From assembly GCF_021353265.1 (NCBI RefSeq), contig NZ_JAJTWU010000001.1, positions 124,001-188,000 of the forward strand: a DNA stretch of 64,000 nt. Reading direction: 5' to 3'. Source of the stretch: Pelomonas cellulosilytica. GTDB taxonomy: Bacteria; Pseudomonadota; Gammaproteobacteria; Burkholderiales; Burkholderiaceae_C. A model generated the notes under the pieces. It saw only the letters and a program-made list of their open reading frames with translations, searched no databases and was not told the DNA's origin. Positions 21,230-29,848 of this stretch are shown in pieces. Both the position numbers and the translations under genes were made by a program. Each line of letters starts with the position of its first letter. The first letter of the stretch is position 1.

Positions 21230-22885
21230 TCAGCGTTTGGCAAGCAAGTCGCCAAACGGCTGTCCTGGCAGCCGCTGCAGGCCGTCGACGACTCGGGCGG
21301 CGTTGAACACGGCGCCGGCGTCATTGGTATGCGTGCGGGCGTCGGCGAAGAAGTTCTCCACCTTGGCTGCGCTGAGGCCGCGATAGGCATCGGTCACGAG
21401 CATCGTCAGGTCGATGAACTGCGCGCCATGGGCGTGGGCGACTTGTTCGGCCCAGGCGGCGTAGTTCTCGAAGTCGCGTGGCTGGCCTGCCTGCCAGCGG
21501 TCCTTGTGCGGGATGGGCGACAGAACGACGACGCGGGCGCCCCTGGCCCTGGCATCGTCGATGTATCGGGCCAGGTACCAGCCGAACGTGTGGACCTGCT
21601 CCTTGCTGCCATCGGGCCGCGTGTCTTCCACGGTCTCGTCGCCGATGCCGGGCACCGAGCCGCGGTTCTTGCCGGCGGGGTCGCCGATGCGGGCGCCGTC
21701 GTTGTGGCCGAACTGGATCAACAGCGTGTCGCCGGCCTTGAGCTGCTCCACCACGGCGGCCCAGCGGCCTTCGGTGAAGAAGGTGCGGCTGCTTCGGCCG
21801 CCGATGGCGTTGTTGACGATGTTGATGCGCTGCGTGTCGAAGAACGCGGCGATGCGCTCGCCCCAACCCCAGGCGCCGTTCTGCCCGCCGCTGCGCACGG
21901 TGGAGTCGCCGATCATGACGAGACTGGGCAGCTTCGGGTCCCGCGGCGCCTCGACCTTGACCTTGCGCGCGTCAACGACCGGACGGTCGTCGCTGCCGTC
22001 GGGCGCGAAGCGCTGCAGGTAGAAGCTGTCCGGCAGCACCTTGTTCTGGATCAGGCCGGCAATGACGAGCTGGGCATTCACGGCCGCACCGAGCCAGTTG
22101 GTGTGCACGGTCTCCTGCGGCGTGTCGGCCGGGAACAGCTTCTCGACGGTCGCCTTGCCCCAGGCTTCGTAGCGCAGCGCCCCCCACTCGTTGAGGTCGA
22201 TAAACGCGACCTTCTCCTGCCTGGCGACCTCGGCTGCCCATGCGGCGAAGTTGCCCCCGGCGCGCGTCACCTTGATGCCGTCGGCCTCCCAGCGCTTGCG
22301 GATGACGGGCGAGCAGACGACGGGCGTGGCGCCGGCCGCGCGGATCTCGGCGATGTAGCCGCGCAGGTAGGCGCCGTAGGTCAGGACCGTCTCGGGCTGG
22401 CCGGTCAGAAGGTTGGTGATGTCTTCTTTCTCCGGCCCGATGCCGCGCAGCACGCCGCGCGCGCGGCTGTTGTCGTTGACGGGGCTGGCATCGTTGTGGC
22501 CGAACTGCATGACGACCCAGTCGCCTCTTTTGATGAAGGGCTTGGTGCGCTCCCAGTGGCCGCTGGTGCGGTAGGTGCGGCTGCTCAAACCGCCCACGGC
22601 GCGGTTGACGACGTTGATCTTGGTCGTGTCCAGATAGGCGGTGATCGGGTTGCCCCAGCCCCACTGACCCTCCGCGCCCTTGCCCTGGCCGTCGTCGCGT
22701 CCGTTGCGCACCGTGGAGTCGCCGATGAGGATCAGCGACGGCAGCTCGGGCCGGGCCGGTTCGGGCAGCGTGACCTGGGCGCGGGCGGGGTCCGTCGTGG
22801 CGGTGAACTCCTGGGCCTGCGGCTGCGCCAGCGGCAGGGCGAGCAGCAGCGCGGCGATGGTTCGTCGGGTGGGCTTGGGCGTCAT
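21230..22885 (-). CDS. Exported tandem two-domain SGNH/GDSL (CE12-like) rhamnogalacturonan acetylesterase
   Basis: Removes acetyl groups from rhamnogalacturonan. ATG at 22885 gives 551 residues with a signal peptide to about residue 25. Two complete SGNH domains follow: domain 1 (about 50-290) with GDSTV at Ser57, GGLSSRT and FGHND; domain 2 (about 318-545) with GDSTV at Ser328, GGRSSRT and FGHND. The catalytic His are His261 and His519. The acidic residue normally three before His is Glu258 in domain 1 and Ala516 in domain 2 (Asp515 is one earlier). It is divergent from the PL22-like gene and opens the RG-I locus. Confidence 0.88.
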   Translation of the reverse strand: MTPKPTRRTIAALLLALPLAQPQAQEFTATTDPARAQVTLPEPARPELPSLILIGDSTVRNGRDDGQGKGAEGQWGWGNPITAYLDTTKINVVNRAVGGLSSRTYRTSGHWERTKPFIKRGDWVVMQFGHNDASPVNDNSRARGVLRGIGPEKEDITNLLTGQPETVLTYGAYLRGYIAEIRAAGATPVVCSPVIRKRWEADGIKVTRAGGNFAAWAAEVARQEKVAFIDLNEWGALRYEAWGKATVEKLFPADTPQETVHTNWLGAAVNAQLVIAGLIQNKVLPDSFYLQRFAPDGSDDRPVVDARKVKVEAPRDPKLPSLVMIGDSTVRSGGQNGAWGWGERIAAFFDTQRINIVNNAIGGRSSRTFFTEGRWAAVVEQLKAGDTLLIQFGHNDGARIGDPAGKNRGSVPGIGDETVEDTRPDGSKEQVHTFGWYLARYIDDARARGARVVVLSPIPHKDRWQAGQPRDFENYAAWAEQVAHAHGAQFIDLTMLVTDAYRGLSAAKVENFFADARTHTNDAGAVFNAARVVDGLQRLPGQPFGDLLAKR

Positions 22886-22892
22886 GGCGCGG

Positions 22893-22946
22893 ATGCTAGG
22901 AGCTGCGATGCGGCGCCGGCCGGCCCGGACGACGCAAGTTCTTGAG
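22893..22946 (-). promoter_or_regulatory. Divergent promoter region with regulon palindrome
   Basis: CGCAAGTTCTTGAG at 22933-22946 is one of five related palindromes before units of this locus. On the minus strand TAGCAT (22898-22893), embedded in GCTCCTAGCATCCGCG, could be the -10 of the acetylesterase gene only 7 nt before its ATG. On the plus strand TAGAGT (22986-22991), in GCTCCTAGAGTCGCGG, could be the -10 of the PL22-like gene. The two -10 contexts form an inverted repeat (CTAGGAGC at 22896-22903, GCTCCTAG at 22981-22988). Confidence 0.45.
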
Positions 22947-23019
22947 CGATTGAGGCCCGGAAACATCGAGCAACGCGGCGGCTCCTAGAGTCGCGGCCAC
23001 CTTGACCCGGACACCCGCC

Positions 23020-24372
23020 ATGCTGCTTCGTAAGACTTCCCTGCTGCTCGCCCTGATGCTGGCGGCCGCGCCGCTGTGGGCCCAGATCGGCCAGCGCTTC
23101 CCGTCCGAGAAGCGCGTTGTCGCCGACCCGGTCACCGGCACGCCGCTGACGTTCCTGACGACGCAGCCGAGGGGCGATTCCAAGATCTACCCCAGCCATC
23201 CGCAGTGGACGGCGGATGGCCAATGGCTGGTGTTCCGCTCCAACCGCGTCAAGGGCGAGGCCATCGCCGTCAACGAGGCCAGCGGCGACATGGTGCAGGT
23301 CACCGAGGGCGGCTACGACGGCATGCTCAACCTGTCGCAGACGGGTGGCAACAAACTCTATTTCCTGCGCAAGGCGGCGAGCCGCGCGCCGAAGGTGATG
23401 GAGGCCGTGGAGGTGGACCTGGACCGCGTCTTCGCCGACAGCCAGGCCGGCACGATGAAGCCGGCGGGCCGCTACCAGCGCGTCTTCGCGACGCTGCCGG
23501 CCGAGCTTGAGGCCGTGGGCGACAACGCGCTGGACGCCGACGGGCAGTGGTTCTACTTCCGCATCCAGGGCAAGGCCTACGCAGGCGCGCACCTGCCCGC
23601 CGGCACGAAGATCGAGCCACCCTTCGGTCCGCGGGGCATGGGCGCCGGCCCGCATGCCATCGGCAAGATCAACGTGCAGACCGGCGAGGTCCGTCACGTC
23701 GTGTCCGTGCCGTTCCAGATCGGCCACATCCAGGCCAACCTGTGGAAGCCCGCCGAACTGGTGTTCAGCTGGGAGACGGGCGGCAAGTCGCCGCAGCGCA
23801 CGTGGACGGTCCGCGGCGATGGCAGCGGCCTGCGTCCGCTGTACCCGGAGGCGCCCTACGAATGGGTCACGCACGAGGCGATCGTCGGCCCCGACGAGGT
23901 GGCGATGGCGCTGATGGGGCACCGGCCGATTGCTGGTGTGGCCGACCCGTCGCGGCCGGCGGGGACCAGTGTCGAAGGAGCCAACCCGGGCCAGGAAGAC
24001 GGCTGGGGCGCCACCGGCACGCGGGAGAAGCCCACGGGGTTGGCCATCGTCAACCTACGGACGCGGCAGATGGAGATCGTCGGCCAGACGCCATCAGGCA
24101 GCGGGCTGTGGCATGTGCATGCATCGCCGGACGGGCGCTTCGCGGTGGGCGACGACTTTGCACGCAATCTCTACCTGATCGACCGCCGCACGCACGAGAT
24201 GCTGCTGCTGAGCGCGGGCCACAAGGCGACGGCGCGCGACCACGTCCACCCGACGTTCAGCCGCGACGGTCGCCGGATCCAGATCCAGTCGGCCCTGCTG
24301 TCGAGCGACGGCCGCGAGATGAACATCGTTGTCGTGCCGGTGCCGCCGGCGTGGCTGGCGCGCGAGCCGTGA
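23020..24372 (+). CDS. Exported beta-propeller protein, oligogalacturonate-lyase-like (PL22 candidate)
   Basis: ATG at 23020 gives 450 residues with a signal peptide (MLLRKTSLLLALMLAAAPLWAQ); a TTG at 23002 is a possible longer start. Propeller repeats of the TolB/PD40 kind are clear (YPSHPQWTADGQWLVFRSNR; HVHASPDGRFAVGDD; HVHPTFSRDGRRIQIQS). The order of histidines in GHIQANLW and DHVHPTF is like oligogalacturonate lyases, which cleave unsaturated galacturonate disaccharides by beta-elimination. Those enzymes are usually cytoplasmic and shorter, so the exact activity is open; a carbohydrate-sensing propeller is possible. Confidence 0.65.
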   Translation: MLLRKTSLLLALMLAAAPLWAQIGQRFPSEKRVVADPVTGTPLTFLTTQPRGDSKIYPSHPQWTADGQWLVFRSNRVKGEAIAVNEASGDMVQVTEGGYDGMLNLSQTGGNKLYFLRKAASRAPKVMEAVEVDLDRVFADSQAGTMKPAGRYQRVFATLPAELEAVGDNALDADGQWFYFRIQGKAYAGAHLPAGTKIEPPFGPRGMGAGPHAIGKINVQTGEVRHVVSVPFQIGHIQANLWKPAELVFSWETGGKSPQRTWTVRGDGSGLRPLYPEAPYEWVTHEAIVGPDEVAMALMGHRPIAGVADPSRPAGTSVEGANPGQEDGWGATGTREKPTGLAIVNLRTRQMEIVGQTPSGSGLWHVHASPDGRFAVGDDFARNLYLIDRRTHEMLLLSAGHKATARDHVHPTFSRDGRRIQIQSALLSSDGREMNIVVVPVPPAWLAREP

Positions 24373-24477
24373 ATATTGGCAGGGGTATCTCGTAGAGCCT
24401 GCTGCAGATATTCGTTGTGCATGGTGTGAATATCGGAATCGTATATCTCAGCCATTCGTTAAATGCTGCCGATATTG
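24371..24477. repeat. Three copies of an AATATYGG box upstream of the TonB receptor
   Basis: GAATATTGG (24371-24379) and GAATATCGG (24428-24436) on the plus strand and CAATATCGG on the minus strand (24469-24477). They lie within 107 bp of an unusually AT-rich 350-bp leader. A related GATATTCG lies at 24406-24413. Possible binding sites of an unknown regulator. Confidence 0.4.
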
Positions 24478-24543
24478 ATGGGAGGCTTCTTCGGCAGGCG
24501 CGCTTGCGGCACTAGTGGCTGAGTGATTTCCCTTGTCAAACCA

Positions 24544-24654
24544 ATCAGTTGCTTGAGCGGAAACTGCGCAGGTCAGGGTTTACGCGAGCCGAAGCAATCA
24601 TCGTCGTGATTCTTTTCGGCGACGTGAACGCGGCGTGAACGCCACCCCTAGACT
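24544..24654 (+). promoter_or_regulatory. TonB-receptor promoter with phased GTGAACGC repeats
   Basis: ATCAGTTGCTTGAG (24544-24557) is a weaker copy of the locus palindrome. GTGAACGC occurs at 24624-24631 and 24635-24642, exactly 11 bp apart. TAGACT (24649-24654) is a plausible -10, which places the first repeat over the -35. The pattern is that of two activator subunits bound on one helix face. Confidence 0.45.
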
Positions 24655-24721
24655 GAGCTGCGTGTAGTTTCGGTGCGCGATATGAAGTGCGCGCCACAGC
24701 AATATCCTGGAGACAAACAAA

Positions 24722-27700
24722 ATGCTGAAGAACAGTTGGGGCGGCACACCCGCACTTCGTTGGACGCCGCTGGCTTTGGCCGTTTCTGCCGCGCTTGCCG
24801 GCCAGGCTCGGGCGCAGGAGGCTGCCCCCGCGGCCGAGCAGAAGCCGACCGCCGCCAAGGTCGACGACAAGGACAAAAACCAGCTCGAAACCGTCGTCGT
24901 GACGGGCATCCGTCGCTCCATCCAGAGCGCCATCGAGCGCAAGCGCACGGCCGCCGCCGTGACCGACAGCATCGTCGCCGAAGACGTCGATCAGTTCCCC
25001 GACAAGAACGTCGGCGAGGCGCTGTCTCGCGTCACCGGCGTGCAGCTCACGCGTGACTTCGGCGAGGGCACGCAGGTGTCCATCCGCGGTGTTGAGCCCG
25101 ACCTGAACCGCATCGAGATCAACGGCATGTCGGTGCTGAACACCAGCGGCACCGGTGGCCGCGGGGCCGACCTGCGCGAGCTGGCATCCGAGCTGATCGC
25201 CTCCATTGACGTCATCAAGGGCGTGCTGCCCAACGTGACCGAAGGCGGCGTCGGCGCGACGGTCAGCATCAACACGCGCAAGCCGCTGGACTTCGCCAAG
25301 CGCACGGTGGCGGTGACGCTGTCCGGCGAGCAGGCGTCGCTGCGCGGCGGCCTGCAGCCACGCGGGTCGCTACTGGCGGCCGACAAGTTCCTCGGCGGCA
25401 AGCTGGGGCTGATGGCCAACCTCGTCTACGACAAGGTCTACACGCGCGGCGACTTCGCCCGCAACACCGGCTGGACCTTCCTGCGCGACTGGGACAACTC
25501 GCCGGAGAAGACGCGCAACAGCCTGGACACGGCGGCTGCCGCCGTCACGACGCCGGCGGGATGCAGCGCCCTCACCGGCGCCAGCAAGACCGCCTGCGAC
25601 CAGCAGTGGTACGACTACGCGCCTAACACGCCGCGCGTGGGCATCTGGACGCGTGACCACAAGCGCTCCACGGCGGAACTGGCGGCCCAGTACAAGTTCT
25701 CCAGCAATTTCGACGCGGAGATCAGCTACCAGGCCAACACGCAGAACCAGCGCCTGAACGACCGCAATTACGGCACGAGCCTCGGCAACAACGCGAACAA
25801 CGCGGCGTCACTGCGGGCCGCGCAGAACCGCCTGGCCACCGCCGCCGGCGGCAAGGCGCCGGTCTACAACGCCGACGGCTCGGTCAAGACGGCCGGCACC
25901 TGCGGTGCGCCGTCGGCCACGGCCACGCCGGCCGGCATGACCTTCGACAACCACGTGGTCACCGGTTACACGGTGGGCGACTGCATGTATGCCGAGTCCA
26001 ACAGCAACGGCGCGCTGGGCGGCTACAACGCCTTCAGCACATCCGCTCGGGACTTCGCGCTGGACATCAAGTCGCGCTACCTGCGCACCGGCGCCCGCTA
26101 CAAGGACGACCTCTGGATCATCGAAGGCATGGCAGGTGCGGCCAAGGCCGACTACGAGAACCAGACGAACAACATCTCGATGGCGATGAGCGCCCCGGGC
26201 CTGAAGGTTTCGCTGGACGACCAGCATCTGCCGCATTTCACGTTCCCGGCAGGCTATGACCCGGCCGACCCGAACTCCTACTTCCGCGCCGACATCCAGT
26301 ACCGCCCGAGCGTCACCAACGACTCGGAGAACACCGCCAAGCTGGACTTCCAGCGCGCCATCTCCGAGGTGCCGCTGCTGAGCCGGCTGTGGTTCGGCGG
26401 CCAGATCACGTCCAAGCACTCCAAGCAGTACGGTGGCGGCCAGCGCGTGGTTAGCAACGGGGCGACTGCGTCCACCGCCGACGACGTGCTGACGATGACC
26501 AGCAACGTCAACGGCGCGCTGATCTACGACCGCCAGGCGCCCGCGCTCGCACCGGCCACCACGAACACCTACGCCAACCCGTACAACTACACGAAGTACG
26601 TCGACAAGGCCACGATGGCGGCGCTGGCCGGCTCGGTGCTGCAGCCCACCGGCGGCAGCGGCTTCTTCTCGGGCTATGGCGTGTCCGGCTATCCGGCGGG
26701 CTGGCTGTCGCCCAATTACGACGTGGCGGCCAAGTCCTTCGATACCAGCCTGTTCAACTTCGGCCACCTCTACGAGTCGCCGGCGTCCGACGGCAAGACT
26801 TACCCGCAGCTGCCGGCCTTCGACATCCGCGAGAACGTCGCCGCCGGCTACCTGCGGCTGGACTTCGACACCGAGCTGTGGGGGCTGCCCATCGACGGCA
26901 ACTTCGGCGCGCGCTATGCCCGCACCAAGGTCAAGGCCACCGGCACCAGCAATATGAAGATGGCGGTGTGGAACGCCACGTCGGGGCAGTTCGACGTCTC
27001 CGGCAACGCCACGGACATCCTCACGCTGGACCGCACCTACAACGACGTGCTGCCGAGCTTCAATGTGTCGGCCACGGGCCTGGACGGCAAGTTCATCACC
27101 CGATTCGGTTGGGGCAAGGTCATGTCCCGTCCCAACCTGTCGCAGATTGCGCCCAACGTGAGCTGCACGCAGGGCCAGGGCTCGGATCTCCAGCACGGCG
27201 GCGACGGCATCGACGACTGCTCGGCCGGCAACCCCGGCCTCAAGCCCTACCGCGCCAACAAGTACGACCTGAGCTTCGAGTACTACCCGAACAAGGGTGA
27301 CCAGTTCAGCGTGGGCCTGTTCCGCAACGACATCAAGAGCTACGTGCTGCCGGCCAAGGTCATCTTCCCGAGCGTGGACTTCTTCGGCGACGGCAAGCTC
27401 TACGACGTCACGATGTGGGCCAACGGCGAAGGCGCCATCACGCAGGGTGTCGAACTGGCCGCGCGCAAGGCGCTGACCTTCCTGCCCGGCTGGGCCAGCG
27501 GCTTCGGCGTGGACCTGAACTACACCCGCATGAACTTCAAGTACCGCGCGGGCAAGGAGCTCATCAACACGCTCGACGGCTCGGTGCTGCCTTATCCCGG
27601 CATGTCCAAGAACGCCTACAACGTGGGCGTCTGGTACGACCAGGGCATGGTCAACGCCCGCCTGGCCTATCACTTCCGCGACAAGTACTACACCGGCACG

Positions 27701-27913
27701 AACGACGTCACCGGCAACCCGAACTTCCGCGACAAGACGGCCTACCTGGACGCCAAGGTGCAGCTGCGCCTGACGAACAACTTCACCGTCGCGCTGGAAG
27801 GCAAGAACCTGACCGACCAGGCCGAGCTGACGTACGCGGGCGACCTGACGCGGCCGAACGAGCTGGCGTGGTCTGGCCGGCGCTACTTCCTGACCGTGAG
27901 CTACAAGCTCTGA
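24722..27913 (+). CDS. TonB-dependent outer-membrane receptor, oligosaccharide (rhamnogalacturonan) type
   Basis: 1063 residues, typical of carbohydrate TonB receptors. Signal peptide to about QARAQ (residue 33), TonB-box-like ETVVVTG (about 58-64), plug domain (about 75-190, with DQFPDKNVGEALSRVTGVQ, VSIRGVEPDLNRIEINGM and GGVGATVSINTRKPLDF), then the barrel to the C-terminus (RRYFLTVSYKL). The start has a ribosome site (TCCTGGAGAC). The plug sequence belongs to the group used for plant-cell-wall sugars in Xanthomonas-type CUT loci. No SusD partner is encoded anywhere in the window. Substrate is inferred from the lyase genes around it. Confidence 0.9.
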   Translation: MLKNSWGGTPALRWTPLALAVSAALAGQARAQEAAPAAEQKPTAAKVDDKDKNQLETVVVTGIRRSIQSAIERKRTAAAVTDSIVAEDVDQFPDKNVGEALSRVTGVQLTRDFGEGTQVSIRGVEPDLNRIEINGMSVLNTSGTGGRGADLRELASELIASIDVIKGVLPNVTEGGVGATVSINTRKPLDFAKRTVAVTLSGEQASLRGGLQPRGSLLAADKFLGGKLGLMANLVYDKVYTRGDFARNTGWTFLRDWDNSPEKTRNSLDTAAAAVTTPAGCSALTGASKTACDQQWYDYAPNTPRVGIWTRDHKRSTAELAAQYKFSSNFDAEISYQANTQNQRLNDRNYGTSLGNNANNAASLRAAQNRLATAAGGKAPVYNADGSVKTAGTCGAPSATATPAGMTFDNHVVTGYTVGDCMYAESNSNGALGGYNAFSTSARDFALDIKSRYLRTGARYKDDLWIIEGMAGAAKADYENQTNNISMAMSAPGLKVSLDDQHLPHFTFPAGYDPADPNSYFRADIQYRPSVTNDSENTAKLDFQRAISEVPLLSRLWFGGQITSKHSKQYGGGQRVVSNGATASTADDVLTMTSNVNGALIYDRQAPALAPATTNTYANPYNYTKYVDKATMAALAGSVLQPTGGSGFFSGYGVSGYPAGWLSPNYDVAAKSFDTSLFNFGHLYESPASDGKTYPQLPAFDIRENVAAGYLRLDFDTELWGLPIDGNFGARYARTKVKATGTSNMKMAVWNATSGQFDVSGNATDILTLDRTYNDVLPSFNVSATGLDGKFITRFGWGKVMSRPNLSQIAPNVSCTQGQGSDLQHGGDGIDDCSAGNPGLKPYRANKYDLSFEYYPNKGDQFSVGLFRNDIKSYVLPAKVIFPSVDFFGDGKLYDVTMWANGEGAITQGVELAARKALTFLPGWASGFGVDLNYTRMNFKYRAGKELINTLDGSVLPYPGMSKNAYNVGVWYDQGMVNARLAYHFRDKYYTGTNDVTGNPNFRDKTAYLDAKVQLRLTNNFTVALEGKNLTDQAELTYAGDLTRPNELAWSGRRYFLTVSYKL

Positions 27914-27962
27914 CGCCGGGGCCCCGCCGGGCCGACGCAGTCGCCGTGCTCCGGCACGGCGC

Positions 27963-27992
27963 CCATGGCCCCGCGAGGGGCCATGGCCTTTT
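27963..27992 (+). terminator. Rho-independent terminator between TonB receptor and PL11 lyase
   Basis: CCATGGCCCC-GCGA-GGGGCCATGG, a perfect 10-bp stem, followed by CCTTTTG. It ends 12 nt before the next ATG, so the lyase is either expressed by partial read-through or from its own promoter. Confidence 0.75.
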
Positions 27993-28003
27993 GTGGTGAC
28001 GCC

Positions 28004-29848
28004 ATGACGACTTGCATGTTTATCCGATTCTTCGCCGGACTGCTGCTGGCGGGCGCCGCAATGGCCGCGCCGGCGGCACCACGCCAGATGGAAAGGCTGG
28101 ACCGCGGCCTCGTCGCGCTGCAGACGCCAGCGGGCGTTTTCGTCAGCTGGCGGCTGCTGGGCACCGAGCCGGCGGGCGTGCGCTTCAACGTCTATCGGGA
28201 CGGCCGGCGCGTGAACGCCGAGCCGCAGGTGTCGACGAACCTGTCCGACCGCGACGGCCGGCCGGACAGCATCTACACCGTCCGCGCCGTAGTTGGCGGC
28301 CAGCAGCTGCCGGCTTCCGCTGGGGCCCTGCCGTGGGCCCAGCCTTACCTGCGCGTCCCGCTGCAGAAGCCGCCGGGCGGCGTCTCGCCCGATGGCGTTG
28401 CCTACAACTATGAGGCCAACGATGGCTCGGCCGCTGACCTGGACGGCGACGGCCAGTACGAGCTCATCGTCAAGTGGCAGCCCACCAACGCGCACGACAA
28501 CTCGCACAAGGGCCACACCGGGCCGACGCTGCTGGACGCCTACCGACTCGACGGCACGCGGCTGTGGCGCATTGACCTGGGGCCCAATATCCGCGCCGGT
28601 GCGCACTACACGAGCTTCCTGGCCTACGACTTCGACGGCGACGGCCAGGCCGAAGTCATGATGAAGACGGCCGACGGCACGGTGGACGGCCAGGGCCACG
28701 TCATCGGCGACGCCCACGCCGACCACCGCAACGCGGCCGGCTATGTGCTGGCCGGACCGGAGTTCCTGACTGTCTTCAACGGCCGCACTGGTGCCGCGAT
28801 GGCGACGACGAATTACGTGCCCGCCCGTGGCGATGTGGCCGCCTGGGGCGACGGCTACGGCAACCGTGTCGACCGCTTCCTCGCCGGCGTGGCCTACCTT
28901 GATGGCCAGCGGCCCAGTGCCGTGTTCTCGCGCGGCTACTACACGCGCGCCGTCATCGCCGCGTGGGACTGGCGTGACGGCAAGCTGACGCAGCGCTGGG
29001 TGTTCGACAGCGACGCCGACGAGGCCAGCAAGCCCGTCGCCGGGCAGGGCGCACACTGGTTCTCGGTCGCCGACGTCAACGGTGATGGCCTGGACGACAT
29101 CGTCTACGGCGCCGCGACGATCTCCGGCACCGGCAGGCTGCTGTACAGCACGGGCCTGTGCCATGGCGATGCGCTGCATGTCAGCGCCTTCGACCCTGAG
29201 CGCGAGGGCCAGCAGGTGTTCATGGTCCACGAGAGCCCGCGCTGCTACGGCGAGCACGGCTTGGAGATGCACGATGCAGCCACCGGCCGGGTGTTGTGGA
29301 GCATGTCCGGTCAGAACACCGACGTGGGCCGCGGCGTCTGCTTCGACATTGACCCCGCCTGGCCGGGCGCGGAATGCTGGGGTTCGGTCGGCGGCCTGAT
29401 GAGCGCCGGGGGCCAGCGTATCAGCGAGCGACATCCCAACCGCATGAACTTCGCCGTCTGGTGGGACGGCGACCTTCTGCGCGAGTCGCTGGACCATGTG
29501 GCCATCGACAAGTGGAACCCGGCGACGTTCAAGTTCGAGAACCTGCTGAACGGCAGGCAATACGGCGCCGCGTCCAACAACGGCACCAAGGGCACGCCCG
29601 TGCTGTCGGCCGACCTGTTCGGCGACTGGCGCGAGGAAGTCGTCTGGCGCAACGAGGACAGCACCGCACTGCTGGTGTTCTCGACAACGACGCCGACCGA
29701 ACACCGGCTCGTCACGCTCATGCACGACCCGCAGTACCGCGTGCAGGTCGCCGCCCAGAACGCCGGCTACAACCAGCCGCCGCACACCAGCTACCACCTT
29801 GGCGCCGCCATGAAGCCGCCACGCTACCTGCCGATAACGACGCCGTGA
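28004..29848 (+). CDS. Rhamnogalacturonan endolyase, PL11
   Basis: Cuts the alternating rhamnose-galacturonate backbone by beta-elimination, with calcium. ATG at 28004 gives 614 residues; signal peptide MFIRFFAGLLLAGAAMAAPA lies just after (an ATG at 28016 is equally possible). The family's calcium-loaded eight-bladed propeller is evident: DLDGDGQYELIVKWQPTNAHD, DFDGDGQAEVMMKTADGT, DVNGDGLDDIVYG, and CHGDALHVSAFDPEREG. Residues HGLEMHDAATG and VVWRNEDSTALLVFSTT also match YesW/YesX-type lyases. Its stop overlaps the next gene's GTG. Confidence 0.95.
   Translation: MTTCMFIRFFAGLLLAGAAMAAPAAPRQMERLDRGLVALQTPAGVFVSWRLLGTEPAGVRFNVYRDGRRVNAEPQVSTNLSDRDGRPDSIYTVRAVVGGQQLPASAGALPWAQPYLRVPLQKPPGGVSPDGVAYNYEANDGSAADLDGDGQYELIVKWQPTNAHDNSHKGHTGPTLLDAYRLDGTRLWRIDLGPNIRAGAHYTSFLAYDFDGDGQAEVMMKTADGTVDGQGHVIGDAHADHRNAAGYVLAGPEFLTVFNGRTGAAMATTNYVPARGDVAAWGDGYGNRVDRFLAGVAYLDGQRPSAVFSRGYYTRAVIAAWDWRDGKLTQRWVFDSDADEASKPVAGQGAHWFSVADVNGDGLDDIVYGAATISGTGRLLYSTGLCHGDALHVSAFDPEREGQQVFMVHESPRCYGEHGLEMHDAATGRVLWSMSGQNTDVGRGVCFDIDPAWPGAECWGSVGGLMSAGGQRISERHPNRMNFAVWWDGDLLRESLDHVAIDKWNPATFKFENLLNGRQYGAASNNGTKGTPVLSADLFGDWREEVVWRNEDSTALLVFSTTTPTEHRLVTLMHDPQYRVQVAAQNAGYNQPPHTSYHLGAAMKPPRYLPITTP

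Noticed and set aside
25808-29797. A 1329-residue open frame on the minus strand
   Set aside because: It is antisense to the TonB receptor and PL11 lyase, whose families and motifs are clear. GC-rich codon use keeps the opposite frame open, and the product is low-complexity Val/Arg/His-rich.
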